From the NCBI GenBank assembly GCA_022510955.1, contig JAFLSM010000025.1:1-34846 (forward strand): a stretch of 34,846 bases of DNA, written 5' to 3'. Source of the stretch: Ruminococcus sp. (GTDB lineage: Bacteria; Bacillota; Clostridia; Oscillospirales; Acutalibacteraceae). The notes below the pieces were generated by a model. That model saw nothing but the letters and a program-made list of their open reading frames with translations. It was not told where the DNA came from and ran no database searches. The position numbers and the translations under genes are program-made. Shown in pieces: positions 1-7,385 of this stretch. Each line of letters starts with the position of its first letter. The first letter of the stretch is position 1.

Positions 1-52
1 CAGCTGATTTGTAATCAGCAGGTCGGGGGTTCAAGTCCGTCCACCAGCTCCA
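1..52 (+). tRNA. tRNA-Thr (UGU), 3' part only
   Basis: The window opens inside a tRNA. The anticodon stem GCTGA/TCAGC (3-7/15-19) encloses loop TTTGTAA, giving anticodon TGT (Thr, ACA codons). A TTCAAGT T-loop follows at 30-36, then acceptor 3' strand CACCAGC (42-48), discriminator T and an encoded CCA (50-52). The T stem has one G-G mismatch. The D arm and 5' acceptor strand lie before the window. Confidence 0.9.
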
Positions 53-53
53 A

Positions 54-83
54 AAAAGCCTACTGTTTAGGCAGTAGGCTTTT
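54..83 (+). terminator. Hairpin terminator after tRNA-Thr
   Basis: A 9-bp perfect stem AGCCTACTG/CAGTAGGCT (57-65/72-80) with a 6-nt loop is followed by TTT. It lies directly after the tRNA-Thr CCA, so tRNA-Tyr may be a separate unit or be reached by readthrough. Confidence 0.7.
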
Positions 84-101
84 ACTATGAAAACCTAATA
101 T

Positions 102-186
102 GGGAGAATTCCCGAGTGGCCAAAGGGGGCAGACTGTAAATCTGTTGCTTCACGCTTCGGTGGTTCGAATCCACCTTCTCCCACCA
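102..186 (+). tRNA. tRNA-Tyr (GUA)
   Basis: Complete class II tRNA of 85 nt. Acceptor strands GGGAGAA (102-108) and TTCTCCC (176-182) pair fully, followed by discriminator A and an encoded CCA. The anticodon loop CTGTAAA gives GTA (Tyr). A long variable arm (TTGCTTCACGC region) precedes the TTCGAAT T-loop, as expected for bacterial tRNA-Tyr. A 62-codon reading frame across this gene is spurious. Confidence 0.95.
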
Positions 187-187
187 G

Positions 188-231
188 AAACAAGACAACG
201 AATTTTAATTGATTTGTTGTCTTGTTTTTTC
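188..231 (+). terminator. Terminator after tRNA-Tyr
   Basis: Stem AAACAAGACAAC (188-199) pairs with GTTGTCTTGTTT (216-227), 12 bp with a 16-nt loop. The right arm runs into a T-rich tail, typical of Rho-independent termination of the tRNA unit. Confidence 0.85.
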
Positions 232-308
232 TTTATAGTGAATTGCTCATACAAACTCAATATCAATAGTTGGTGTATCCCCCGATAAAAAGAAATAGTG
301 TAAAATTA

Positions 309-345
309 ACAAGCGATAGCAAAACAAGCTATCGCTTGTTTTTAA
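309..345 (+). terminator. Hairpin, upstream copy of a repeated terminator
   Basis: Stem ACAAGCGATAGC (309-320) pairs with GCTATCGCTTGT (328-339), followed by TTTTTAA. Almost the same hairpin recurs at 1317-1350, after the next gene, differing only at two loop bases. No gene is seen between tRNA-Tyr and this hairpin, so its upstream partner is unclear. The rest of 232-438 is AT-rich with no feature that I can support. Confidence 0.7.
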
Positions 346-438
346 TTCAACAATAACTTATAGCACAAAAAGCAAAATCTTATATTCTTTTTGTTATAAA
401 GTGACAAAAAAGAATATTTTGTTTGTTAATTATTGTTG

Positions 439-467
439 TTGATGTTTTTGTTTGTTTATAGTAGAAT
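439..467 (+). promoter_or_regulatory. Candidate sigma-A promoter of the dockerin gene
   Basis: TTGATG (439-444), a 17-base spacer and TAGAAT (462-467) match a housekeeping promoter at 4/6 and 5/6 positions. It lies about 65 bases before the start of the dockerin gene at 533, in very AT-rich DNA. It is a prediction by eye only. Confidence 0.5.
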
Positions 468-532
468 ATAACTAAACTACAGTAATGCAAAAATCTTGTT
501 GAGATAATATAACCTTACAGGAGGAATATTTT

Positions 533-1285
533 ATGAAAAAACATTTTATGGCAACTGTTAGTTTGTTGCTTATAGGAGTTTTGAGTTTGGGCTCTGTAAT
601 TTCAGTTAGTGCAAAAGCTCTGCCTCTATACGGCGATGTTAATGCTGATAGTATAATTAGTGTTGATGATACTACTGAGATTCAAAAACATCTATCGAAT
701 ATTTCTGAGTTTTCCCAAGAAGAACTTACCTTAGCCGACTATAATGGTGACGGTAAAGTAGATATTCTTGATGTTACCGATATTCAAAAAATGCTTGCTT
801 CACTTGACTATAAATATGCTCACGAATTGTATGAGGTAGAGAATGTTGACTTTTCATCAGAAGAGCTTACATCTCTGGAATTTAAAGTTGACAAGTGCAT
901 AAGACCATATTTTAATATTAGCTATGATTATCTTTATAATGGAACCTGCAATTCACATTTAAGAACTACATTCAAGACATATGATGAATACAGCAGATTT
1001 TTCAAATCAACCTTTGATGAATACGATGAAAAGTTTTTCGAAGACAATGCACTTATATTTATGTATGACCACTATTATTCGGATTCAATTAAAGATAATC
1101 TTGATAATGTTTATGTTAAGGATAATGTACTGTATCTTGAACTTACACATAGAGAACCTGCTGAAGGTGAACCTGTCACGGAAGGCCTTGGATTTTGGAA
1201 TCAATTTATAGTAGTGGATAAGGCAAGTGTTGAAAATGTTGATAAAATCCGTGTAAAATCCAATTTAGATTATTTCTATTGGTAA
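533..1285 (+). CDS. Secreted protein with N-terminal dockerin type I domain
   Basis: A 250-residue exported protein. A strong SD (AGGAGGA) lies 7 bases before the ATG. Residues 1-28 form a signal peptide (Lys-Lys, hydrophobic core, cleavage near VSA-KA). A dockerin follows at about 33-94, with two F-hand calcium loops (GDVNADSIISVDD and DYNGDGKVDILD), each followed by a helix with the 'IQK' motif. Dockerins bind cohesins on scaffoldins, so the protein probably joins an extracellular complex. The remaining 155 residues are rich in Asp, Tyr and Phe and match no enzyme family that I recognise. The dockerin at the N-terminus is less usual than at the C-terminus. The gene stands alone, with its own promoter and near-identical hairpins on both sides. 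The dockerin call is firm; the function is unknown. Confidence 0.85.
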   Translation: MKKHFMATVSLLLIGVLSLGSVISVSAKALPLYGDVNADSIISVDDTTEIQKHLSNISEFSQEELTLADYNGDGKVDILDVTDIQKMLASLDYKYAHELYEVENVDFSSEELTSLEFKVDKCIRPYFNISYDYLYNGTCNSHLRTTFKTYDEYSRFFKSTFDEYDEKFFEDNALIFMYDHYYSDSIKDNLDNVYVKDNVLYLELTHREPAEGEPVTEGLGFWNQFIVVDKASVENVDKIRVKSNLDYFYW

Positions 1286-1316
1286 TAATATCATAGCTTC
1301 GGATTAATAAAGTTAG

Positions 1317-1350
1317 CAAGCGATAGCAAGTCAAGCTATCGCTTGTTTTT
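1317..1350 (+). terminator. Terminator of the dockerin gene, downstream repeat copy
   Basis: Stem CAAGCGATAGC (1317-1327) pairs with GCTATCGCTTG (1335-1345), followed by TTTTT. It begins 31 bases after the stop codon of the dockerin gene. It is a near-identical copy of the hairpin at 309-345, so the gene is bracketed by a direct repeat of a palindrome. Confidence 0.85.
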
Positions 1351-1408
1351 GCAGTTTATACTAATCGCCAATAGAAGAGTATAAAAGATTTTCGAGGAGA
1401 TTTTGTTT

Positions 1409-1444
1409 ATGTCAGAACGCTACTTAAAGCTCTTTTTTTCATAA
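1409..1444 (+). other. 11-codon mini-ORF with strong SD, possible leader or gene remnant
   Basis: GAGGAGA (1394-1400) lies 8 bases before ATG 1409, which opens an 11-residue frame (MSERYLKLFFS) ending at TAA 1442-1444. An eight-T run lies inside it. The SD is as good as those of real genes here, but nothing longer continues in any frame. It may be the start of a decayed gene, a leader peptide for the nitroreductase operon, or chance. Confidence 0.3.
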
Positions 1445-1525
1445 ATAAATCTCTTTTCATTAATTATTTTTTATGATAAAATAATATTAAAACACAACAA
1501 ATTTAAATCTATGAGGTATTACAGA

Positions 1526-2053
1526 ATGAATGATATTATAACATCAATGAAAACAAGGCGGAGCATACGTAAATTCAAGTCGGATATGCCGTCAAAAGAG
1601 GACATTAATCAAATTATTGAAGCAGGGCTTTACGCCGCTAACGGCAGAGGCAGACAAGCTGTTATTACTGTTGCAGTTACAAACAAGGAATTAAGAGACC
1701 GTCTTTCCGATGAAAACCGCAAAATCGGCGGTTGGGAAAAAGGATTTGACCCGTTTTATGGCGCACCCGTCGTTTTGATTGTGCTTGCAGAAAAAGATTG
1801 GTCAACTCATGTGTATGACGGCAGTCTTGTTATGGGAAATATGATGCTTGCGGCACACTCACTCGGACTTGGAAGCTGTTGGATTCACCGTGCCAAAGAG
1901 GTATTTGAGCTTGATGAATATAAGCAATTACTTGAAGACCTTGGTGTTCAAGGCGAATATGAGGGAATCGGACACTGCGTTGTCGGATATGCCGACGGGG
2001 ATTATCCCGATGAGCCTGAACGCAAGACAAACCGTGTTTTTTATGCAGAGTGA
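1526..2053 (+). CDS. Nitroreductase family protein
   Basis: A flavin-dependent oxidoreductase of the nitroreductase superfamily, 175 residues from ATG 1526. These FMN enzymes reduce nitro compounds, quinones or similar acceptors with NAD(P)H; the substrate here cannot be told. The N-terminus has the family signature (MKTRRSIRKF, then 'AGLYAANGRGRQA'), the central 'GAPVVLIVLAE' strand and the 'GSCWIHRA' segment near the flavin. An ATG at 1511 is in frame, but GAGGT at 1514-1517 is well placed for 1526 and lies inside the longer version, so 1526 is preferred. It is first in a compact operon with an Smr protein and a Crp/Fnr regulator. Confidence 0.88.
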   Translation: MNDIITSMKTRRSIRKFKSDMPSKEDINQIIEAGLYAANGRGRQAVITVAVTNKELRDRLSDENRKIGGWEKGFDPFYGAPVVLIVLAEKDWSTHVYDGSLVMGNMMLAAHSLGLGSCWIHRAKEVFELDEYKQLLEDLGVQGEYEGIGHCVVGYADGDYPDEPERKTNRVFYAE

Positions 2054-2343
2054 TGTACACACGACACAAATGCAAGGGTACCACTGTTTCCGAACAGCTT
2101 TCTATAAAGCAAAAAATTGACCTGCACGGTCACACAGCCGAAAGTGTCCGAAAGCTGTTGACATCAAGGCTTGCGCAGTTGCCGAATGATGTAAGTGAGC
2201 TAACCGTGATACACGGCTGTCACGGCGGTACAACATTGCTTGAAACAGTTCGGAGATTTAAACATTACCGCATAGAACGCAAGATAATCGGACTTAACAA
2301 CGGTGAAACTATATTTGTAATCAAGCCAAACAGCAAGAAGTGA
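2053..2343 (+). CDS. Smr-domain protein
   Basis: A 96-residue stand-alone Smr (small MutS-related) domain. The motifs 'DLHGHTAESVRKLL' and 'LTVIHGCHGGTTLLETVRR' match the LDLHG and HGxGxG signatures of this family, some members of which are nucleases acting on branched DNA or on RNA of stalled ribosomes. Its own role is not shown. The ATG at 2053 shares a base with the TGA stop of the nitroreductase (TGATG), which implies translational coupling; GTG 2050 is an in-frame alternative. The Crp/Fnr gene starts 4 bases after its stop. Confidence 0.85.
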   Translation: MYTRHKCKGTTVSEQLSIKQKIDLHGHTAESVRKLLTSRLAQLPNDVSELTVIHGCHGGTTLLETVRRFKHYRIERKIIGLNNGETIFVIKPNSKK

Positions 2344-2347
2344 CGAT

Positions 2348-3061
2348 ATGAAAAATTTTACAGAAATTTTTAACGACGACAGCATAAAAGAACTGCAAAA
2401 ACAACTTTTATTCTCGGGTCTTGACGAGGACGAAATATACCTGTTTATCCTCCACGCAAAGCCAAAATACCTTCACATTAACCGTGGTGAATCGGTTCAG
2501 ATTGCCGAGAAATTCGACCATATGATGTGTGTGGTTTACAAGGGCGAAACTAATGTTTACAGCATTGAATATGACGGATACAAAACCCTGTTGAAAAACC
2601 TCTCTTCGGGCAATTCAAGCTGTCAGATGTACACAATGTTTGACTATGCAACCGACTTGGTTGAATTCACTGCGTCCGAGGACAGCGACATAATTTTCAT
2701 TGAGCCTCAGTCACTTTTTATCGGCGAAAAAAATCTTGCATTTATTCAGCAAAAAATCTTGGTCAATGTAATAGCTTCACAACGAGAGTATCTTCTGACG
2801 CTCTCGGAACATCTTTCGATTTTATCGCAAAGAAGCATAAGAGATAAAATCCTGAGATATTTGTCGCTTCAAAGCAGTAAGTACGGCAAAAATGAATTTG
2901 ATATTCCGTTTTCACGAGATGAACTTGCAAATTACTTGGCTGTTGACAGGGCTTCTCTTTCCCGTGCGCTTGGCAGTATGAAAAAAGAAAACATAATTGA
3001 CTTTAGAAAAAAGCGATTTGTTTTGCTCGACCAAAAGCAATTTAAGAAAATATTAAAATAA
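2348..3061 (+). CDS. Crp/Fnr family transcriptional regulator
   Basis: A 237-residue regulator. Residues 20-140 fit a cyclic-nucleotide-type beta barrel (RGESVQIAEKFDHMM, then 'VYKGETNVYSIEYDGYKTLL'). A long dimerisation helix spans about 135-170, and a winged helix-turn-helix follows at about 175-232, with recognition region 'LANYLAVDRASLSRAL' typical of Crp/Fnr. There is no N-terminal cysteine cluster of the FNR [4Fe-4S] type, so the effector is unknown. As the third gene of the nitroreductase operon it could control that operon in response to redox or nitrosative stress, as relatives do; this is an inference. No clear target palindrome was seen upstream of 1526. Confidence 0.9.
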   Translation: MKNFTEIFNDDSIKELQKQLLFSGLDEDEIYLFILHAKPKYLHINRGESVQIAEKFDHMMCVVYKGETNVYSIEYDGYKTLLKNLSSGNSSCQMYTMFDYATDLVEFTASEDSDIIFIEPQSLFIGEKNLAFIQQKILVNVIASQREYLLTLSEHLSILSQRSIRDKILRYLSLQSSKYGKNEFDIPFSRDELANYLAVDRASLSRALGSMKKENIIDFRKKRFVLLDQKQFKKILK

Positions 3062-3103
3062 ATTAGTCTTGACTAACTCAAATACAGCGTGGTATACTCT
3101 TCC

Positions 3104-3227
3104 GAGTAAGGGAGTAGTCGGCGTGATATATACGCGACTATGTCAACATACTTGGGTAAGCAATTTATAAAATTTGCGCACCTATGGCATAGTCTAAAAT
3201 CTCTTTGATTTGATGACAAGACTTATC
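3104..3227 (+). promoter_or_regulatory. yybP-ykoY (manganese) riboswitch aptamer
   Basis: The leader before mntP carries the hallmark pieces of the yybP-ykoY Mn2+ aptamer: GAGTAAGGGAGTAGTC at the 5' side, then GACTATGTCAACATAC after a local hairpin, and GACAAGACTTATC closing the 3' side. AGTAAG and CTTAT can pair as a basal helix. Known members bind Mn2+ and turn on exporters such as mntP. The match is to remembered consensus features and to the downstream gene, not a covariance search. Confidence 0.85.
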
Positions 3228-3232
3228 TGTGT

Positions 3233-3285
3233 GCAACAGGTGGGTCTATTTTTATCCTCTGTTGCATAATAAAGCAACGGAGGAT
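3233..3285 (+). promoter_or_regulatory. Riboswitch expression platform that hides or frees the mntP SD
   Basis: Bases 3254-3265 (ATCCTCTGTTGC) pair over 12 bp, with one G-U, with 3274-3285 (GCAACGGAGGAT), enclosing the SD GGAGGA in a hairpin with loop ATAATAAA. The upstream segment GCAACAG (3233-3239) pairs with CTGTTGC (3259-3265), so the two hairpins exclude each other. This is a sequestrator/anti-sequestrator pair, which suggests control of translation start rather than of termination. That metal binding favours the upstream hairpin is inferred. Confidence 0.8.
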
Positions 3286-3291
3286 TTTTTT

Positions 3292-3855
3292 ATGAGTATT
3301 TGGGAATTATTTATTATTGCAGTTGGTTTGTCTATGGACGCCTTTGCGGTGTCAATCTGCAAAGGACTTTCAGTTAAAACACTCAAACCAAAGCACACCG
3401 CTATTGTTGGACTTTACTTTGGCGGATTTCAGTTTGCAATGCCACTTGTCGGATACTTTCTTGGCATACAATTCAAGCAGTTAATCATCAGCATTGACCA
3501 TTGGATTGCGTTTGTGTTGCTCGGATTAATCGGTGCAAATATGATAAAAGAGGCATTTGGCAAAGACGACGAAGAGCTTAACGACAGTTTTGATGTAAAA
3601 ACAATGATACCGCTTGCCATTGCAACAAGTATAGATGCGCTTGCAGTGGGCGTGACATTTGCATGTCTTGAGGTGTCTATTGTGCCTGCTGTCAGCTTTA
3701 TAGGCGTGACAACATTTATTTTGTCGGCAATCGGCATTAAAATCGGCAATGTATTCGGTGCAAGGTATAAGTCCAAAGCAGAGCTTGCAGGAGGAATTGT
3801 GCTTGTGCTTATGGGCATCAAGATTTTAGTTGAGCATCTTGTAACAGGAGCGTAA
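3292..3855 (+). CDS. mntP: Manganese efflux pump MntP
   Basis: A 187-residue inner-membrane exporter of Mn2+, MntP/YebN family, made of two similar three-helix halves. The half signatures '[15 protein letters not shown]' (about 13-27) and '[14 protein letters not shown]' (about 108-121) carry the Asp residues known to matter for transport. The ATG at 3292 follows SD GGAGGA by 7 bases; an upstream in-frame ATG at 3229 lies inside the riboswitch and is rejected. The riboswitch just upstream supports the metal specificity. The gene is monocistronic and ends at a strong terminator. Confidence 0.95.
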   Translation: MSIWELFIIAVGLSMDAFAVSICKGLSVKTLKPKHTAIVGLYFGGFQFAMPLVGYFLGIQFKQLIISIDHWIAFVLLGLIGANMIKEAFGKDDEELNDSFDVKTMIPLAIATSIDALAVGVTFACLEVSIVPAVSFIGVTTFILSAIGIKIGNVFGARYKSKAELAGGIVLVLMGIKILVEHLVTGA

Positions 3856-3891
3856 GTTAATATTTCAGAAACCTATAAAAAGATATAATTT

Positions 3892-3950
3892 TACCCTACC
3901 CCCGAAAGTTCGAAGCTGGTATAACTTTCGGGGGTAGGGTATTTATAAAT
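3892..3950 (+). terminator. Strong terminator between convergent mntP and the AGCS gene
   Basis: Nineteen-base arms (3892-3910 and 3923-3941), rich in C and G, pair perfectly around a 12-base loop; the tail ATTTATAAATT is moderately T-rich on the plus strand. It lies between the stops of two convergent genes and could serve both directions. Confidence 0.85.
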
Positions 3951-3979
3951 TATTTTTAAAATTATAGAACTATGTATAT

Positions 3980-5407
3980 TTACTTATTGATTGTAGGAAT
4001 CGGAGTTTTATCGAACTCTTCAAGGCGGTTGCCGTACATATAATAGTTAGTTTCCTTAACAATAACCGGAGAAAGTGCGATAACTGCGATAACATTCGGA
4101 ATAGCCATAAGACCGTTGAAGATATCTGAAAGCGTCCAAACCAAATCAAGTGCAGTAATCGGAGCGATTATCAGAATGAGTACGAAAATAAATTTGTAAG
4201 GTTTAACCCCCTTTTTGCCGAAGAGGTACTCAATACATCTTTCGCCGTAATACGACCAGCCGAGTATTGTTGAAAATGCAAACAGCACAATGCCAACAAC
4301 CAGAATAGGAGTGCCGATTACCGGAATCTGCGCAAAAGCTGCCGATGTCAGCTTGTCGCCGTCGATTGTGCTTGCATCAATATCAGGATTTTTTATGCAG
4401 GAACTTACAATTACAATACCTGTCATAAGGCAAACTACAACTGTATCCCAAAATGTGCCTGTTGAAGAAATCATAGCCTGACGAACGGAATTTCTTGACT
4501 GTGCGGCTGATGCAACAATCGGTGCAGAACCCATACCTGATTCATTACTAAACAAACCTCTTGCAACACCAAAACGAGCCGCCATCATAATGCCTGTGCC
4601 CATAAGTCCGCCGCCCAAAGCTTTGATTGAAAATGCACTCTTAACAATTACGCAAATTGCTTCCCACAAAACATCTGCATTAAAGCAAAGAATTACAATA
4701 CAGCCTACAACATACATAATAGCCATAAACGGCACAAGCTTTTCGCACACGGTTGAAATAGACTGAATACCGCCGAAAATTACCAGCGCAACGCTAACTG
4801 CCACAATAAGTCCTGCAATGAGCGACACAAGTGAAATGTCATAGCCAAAAAGCTGAATTTGGAGTGAGCCGTCAGAATTAAATGTGTTGTTCATAATATT
4901 TGAAATTGCGTTTGTCTGCACACTGCATCCTATGCCAAAGGATGCGAGAGCCGCAAAGAGAGCAAACAGCACTGCAAGCCACTTCATATTCATTCCACGC
5001 TCAATGGCATACATTGCACCGCCCTGCATTTTGCCGTCTTTTGACTTTACTCTGTATTTTACGGCAATGAGTGACTCAGCATACTTTGTAGCAATACCGA
5101 ATACGCCCGTAAGCCAGCACCAAAGCACAGCACCTGCACCGCCAAGTGCGATAGCTGTACCCACGCCGATAATATTGCCGGTTCCGATTGTCGAGGCAAG
5201 GGCAGTTGTGAGTGCCTGAAAAGGACTGATATCACCTGCGGTTTCGGGATCTTTTGTAACCGAAAGCTTAATAGCTTTCAGCGTTTTTCTTTGCATAAAT
5301 TTTGTTCTGGCTGTCATAAAAATATGAGTTCCGAGCAAAATGATAATCATCGGGACGCCCCACAAAAAATCATCAACAGCCGTCGCAATCTGATTGATAA
5401 AATCCAT
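3980..5407 (-). CDS. AGCS family sodium:alanine/glycine symporter
   Basis: A 475-residue membrane protein of the alanine/glycine:cation symporter family (AGCS), which imports small amino acids with Na+. It has about ten or eleven hydrophobic helices and the family motifs 'ALASTIGTGNIIGVGTAI' near residue 80 and 'GLFSNESGMGSAPIVAS' in the second half. ATG 5407 is preferred because GGAG lies 7 bases before it and because the family usually starts like MDFINQI; an in-frame ATG at 5425 would add six residues. The leader carries the edge motif of the local repeat family (CTCCGTTCCATAAGTTTT read on the plus strand). Substrate choice between alanine and glycine is not decided by the sequence. Confidence 0.93.
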   Translation of the reverse strand: MDFINQIATAVDDFLWGVPMIIILLGTHIFMTARTKFMQRKTLKAIKLSVTKDPETAGDISPFQALTTALASTIGTGNIIGVGTAIALGGAGAVLWCWLTGVFGIATKYAESLIAVKYRVKSKDGKMQGGAMYAIERGMNMKWLAVLFALFAALASFGIGCSVQTNAISNIMNNTFNSDGSLQIQLFGYDISLVSLIAGLIVAVSVALVIFGGIQSISTVCEKLVPFMAIMYVVGCIVILCFNADVLWEAICVIVKSAFSIKALGGGLMGTGIMMAARFGVARGLFSNESGMGSAPIVASAAQSRNSVRQAMISSTGTFWDTVVVCLMTGIVIVSSCIKNPDIDASTIDGDKLTSAAFAQIPVIGTPILVVGIVLFAFSTILGWSYYGERCIEYLFGKKGVKPYKFIFVLILIIAPITALDLVWTLSDIFNGLMAIPNVIAVIALSPVIVKETNYYMYGNRLEEFDKTPIPTINK

Positions 5408-5529
5408 TTTTATTCTCCGTTCCATAAGTTTTCTTCTGTATTAAAGTGCATATACAAATACTCTATAATTATACACAATGGCGTATCATTTTGCAATATT
5501 TTCAACTAAAAATTCATTTTTTGTAGAAA

Positions 5530-7086
5530 TTATTTATTGATAATTCTTATTACATCTTCAAGTCCGCTGGCAACATCATACAAAAGAGGCTTAATCTCGT
5601 CAGCAGGCTCATCAAGGTCAGGCACCATAATGGTTTTACAGCCTGCGCTACTTGCAGATTTTATGCCGTTCTGCGAATCCTCAAGTGCTATACACTCCTG
5701 TGGCATAAGTCCGATTTTCTCCGCCGCATAAAGATAAATATCAGGTTCGGGCTTTCCGTGCTTTACCATTGAGGCACATACGATTTCATCAAAATATTCA
5801 TAAAGCCCCAGCTGTTTAAGATATTTTGTTGTTCGCTGGGTGCCTGTTGCCGTGGCAAGGGCAACCTTGTAACCGTTTTCTTTGAGGTATGAAAGCAGAA
5901 TCTCAGCACCCGCCTTTGCCTCAATTCCGTTTTCCTCTATGTATTTGTCCATAAGCTCAACTCGTTTGTCATGAACAGCATAATAATCAAAATCCTCGCC
6001 GAAATATCCTTTTAGTCTTTCAATCGCAAACGGACGAGCCAACGAGCGAATGCTCAAAGCGTGTGAGCGTTCCATAGGATACCCATAGAAATTTGCCGCC
6101 TCACACCAAAAACGCACATAAAGCTTTTCGGTGTCGAGTATAACCCCGTCCATATCAGAAATAACACCTTTTATCTTCATATTTTCACCCTTATTCTTCG
6201 ATAAATTCACCACTGCAATTCCAAGTGAGATTAAAATCAGTGATATTAGAGTTTCGAGTCTGAATACATTTTCACCGAGCATAACTCCCGAAAGCACTGT
6301 ACCGAACACAGGAACAAGCAGATTAAACACGGTTATCATACTTGCGGGGTGATGCTTTAAAAGTGCCGTCCAGATTGAAAATGCCGCCGCTGAAACAAAC
6401 GCCAACCAAAGCAGAATCAAAACGCTCTGTATTTTATCAAACGAAAGACTTCCTCCACATATTACACCGATTAATGTAAGCACCAGACCGCCAATCATAA
6501 GTTGAAATGCCGTAATCTTCACGGGATTTCTGCCGACTGCGACCTTTTTGGCAACAAGGTTTCCTGCCGCCGCCGAAACGGTAGACAGAAATATCATAAA
6601 GTCGCCAAAGCCAGTATCAAAGCTGATACTGCCTCCCCAATTTATTGCAAGCACACCCATAAATCCGAGCACACATCCAAGGATTTTCATAACACCCAAC
6701 CTGTCATTCCTAAAGAAAATCGGTGCGGCAAGCACGGTAATAAACGACGCGCAAGCTGTTATGATGGAGGTGTTTGTACCACTTGTAAAACCTATGCCGA
6801 TATATGTAAAAATATACTGTGCCGCTGTTTGCACTAAACCGAGTGTGGTGACAGGCATTATGTCGGATTTTTTCAGCTTTACAAAACTTTTATCTGCAAA
6901 AGTACTGAAAATATATACCATCACACCTGCAACAAAAAAACGCAGTCCTGCAAACAGCAATTTTGCACCAATATCGCTTTCGGCAATCTGAAATGACTGA
7001 TATCCAAGCTTGATGAACGGAAATGCCGTCCCCCACAAAAGAGTACAAAACACCGCCAGCACACAAGCCATTATTCGATTCTTCAT
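5530..7086 (-). CDS. Fusion: DMT/EamA transporter plus HAD hydrolase (beta-phosphoglucomutase-like)
   Basis: A single 518-residue frame. Residues 1-302 are a complete EamA-type drug/metabolite transporter with about ten helices in two repeats (start 'CTLLWGTAFPFIKLG'). Residues 303-518 are a complete HAD-IA hydrolase with cap: nucleophile motif 'ISDMDGVILDTEK' (Asp311, Asp313), 'ALATATGT', 'KHGKPEPDIY' and 'ALEDSQNGIKSA', closest to phosphoglucomutase/sugar-phosphate phosphatases. The joint 'NLSKNKGEN-MKIKGV' keeps an SD-like AAGGGTGA 4 bases before the internal ATG (6180), so the hydrolase may also be made alone (5530-6180). A DMT protein of this length normally ends at the joint. The fusion would place the hydrolase on the cytoplasmic side. 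The start at 7086 follows GGTGA within the edge of a repeat element. The substrates of both halves are unknown. Confidence 0.88.
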   Translation of the reverse strand: MKNRIMACVLAVFCTLLWGTAFPFIKLGYQSFQIAESDIGAKLLFAGLRFFVAGVMVYIFSTFADKSFVKLKKSDIMPVTTLGLVQTAAQYIFTYIGIGFTSGTNTSIITACASFITVLAAPIFFRNDRLGVMKILGCVLGFMGVLAINWGGSISFDTGFGDFMIFLSTVSAAAGNLVAKKVAVGRNPVKITAFQLMIGGLVLTLIGVICGGSLSFDKIQSVLILLWLAFVSAAAFSIWTALLKHHPASMITVFNLLVPVFGTVLSGVMLGENVFRLETLISLILISLGIAVVNLSKNKGENMKIKGVISDMDGVILDTEKLYVRFWCEAANFYGYPMERSHALSIRSLARPFAIERLKGYFGEDFDYYAVHDKRVELMDKYIEENGIEAKAGAEILLSYLKENGYKVALATATGTQRTTKYLKQLGLYEYFDEIVCASMVKHGKPEPDIYLYAAEKIGLMPQECIALEDSQNGIKSASSAGCKTIMVPDLDEPADEIKPLLYDVASGLEDVIRIINK

Positions 7087-7094
7087 TTTTTATC

Positions 7095-7255
7095 ACCGCT
7101 TCATAAGTTTGTTTTAATATGTAACCATTGTGACCCGAAGATTTACTTCGATTTATTATTAACCATCATAATTCACTATTTTAAGTTTTATTAGTAAATA
7201 CTAAAGCGACCACTGTCGCCCCGAAGATGAACTTTTGTTGTATGGTAAACATCAT
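7095..7255 (+). repeat. Intergenic repeat element, copy 1
   Basis: Two half-units. Half A: edge CCGCTTCATAAGTTTG, a TTTAATATGTAACC box, then hairpin CGAAG-ATTTA-CTTCG (7136-7150) and the box CATCATAATTCACTATTTT. Half B: hairpin GCGAC-CACT-GTCGC (7206-7219), then CGAAG with a weaker partner (7222 onward), then TGGTAAACATCAT. It fills the gap upstream of the minus-strand transporter fusion, whose SD lies at the element's edge. No ORF is present. Orientation is given by the A-to-B order. Confidence 0.75.
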
Positions 7256-7319
7256 TTTTCTCCGCTTTTTATCTCCGCTTTTTTATCTCCGCTTCATAAA
7301 CTTGATTTAATATGTAACA
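7256..7319 (+). repeat. Multiplied edge motif and truncated half-unit of the repeat element
   Basis: The edge word TCTCCGCTT occurs three times in a row, spaced by T runs (7259-7294). The third continues as an A half-unit (CTTCATAAACTTGATTTAATATGTAAC) that stops at the thioredoxin terminator. This looks like slippage or nested insertion at the element boundary. Confidence 0.6.
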
Positions 7320-7322
7320 GCT

Positions 7323-7362
7323 GAAAAGTGTCTGTATACATAAACCTACTCAGACACTTTTC
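7323..7362 (-). terminator. Terminator of the thioredoxin gene
   Basis: GAAAAGTGTCTG (7323-7334) pairs perfectly with CAGACACTTTTC (7351-7362), a 12-bp stem with a 16-base loop, 23 bases after the thioredoxin stop on the minus strand. The tail is not strongly T-rich, so efficiency is uncertain. Confidence 0.7.
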
Positions 7363-7385
7363 AAATATACCTTAACATTCAATAA

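Noticed and set aside
100..288. A 62-codon plus-strand ORF
   Set aside because: It lies over tRNA-Tyr and its terminator and has no SD; the tRNA explains the sequence.
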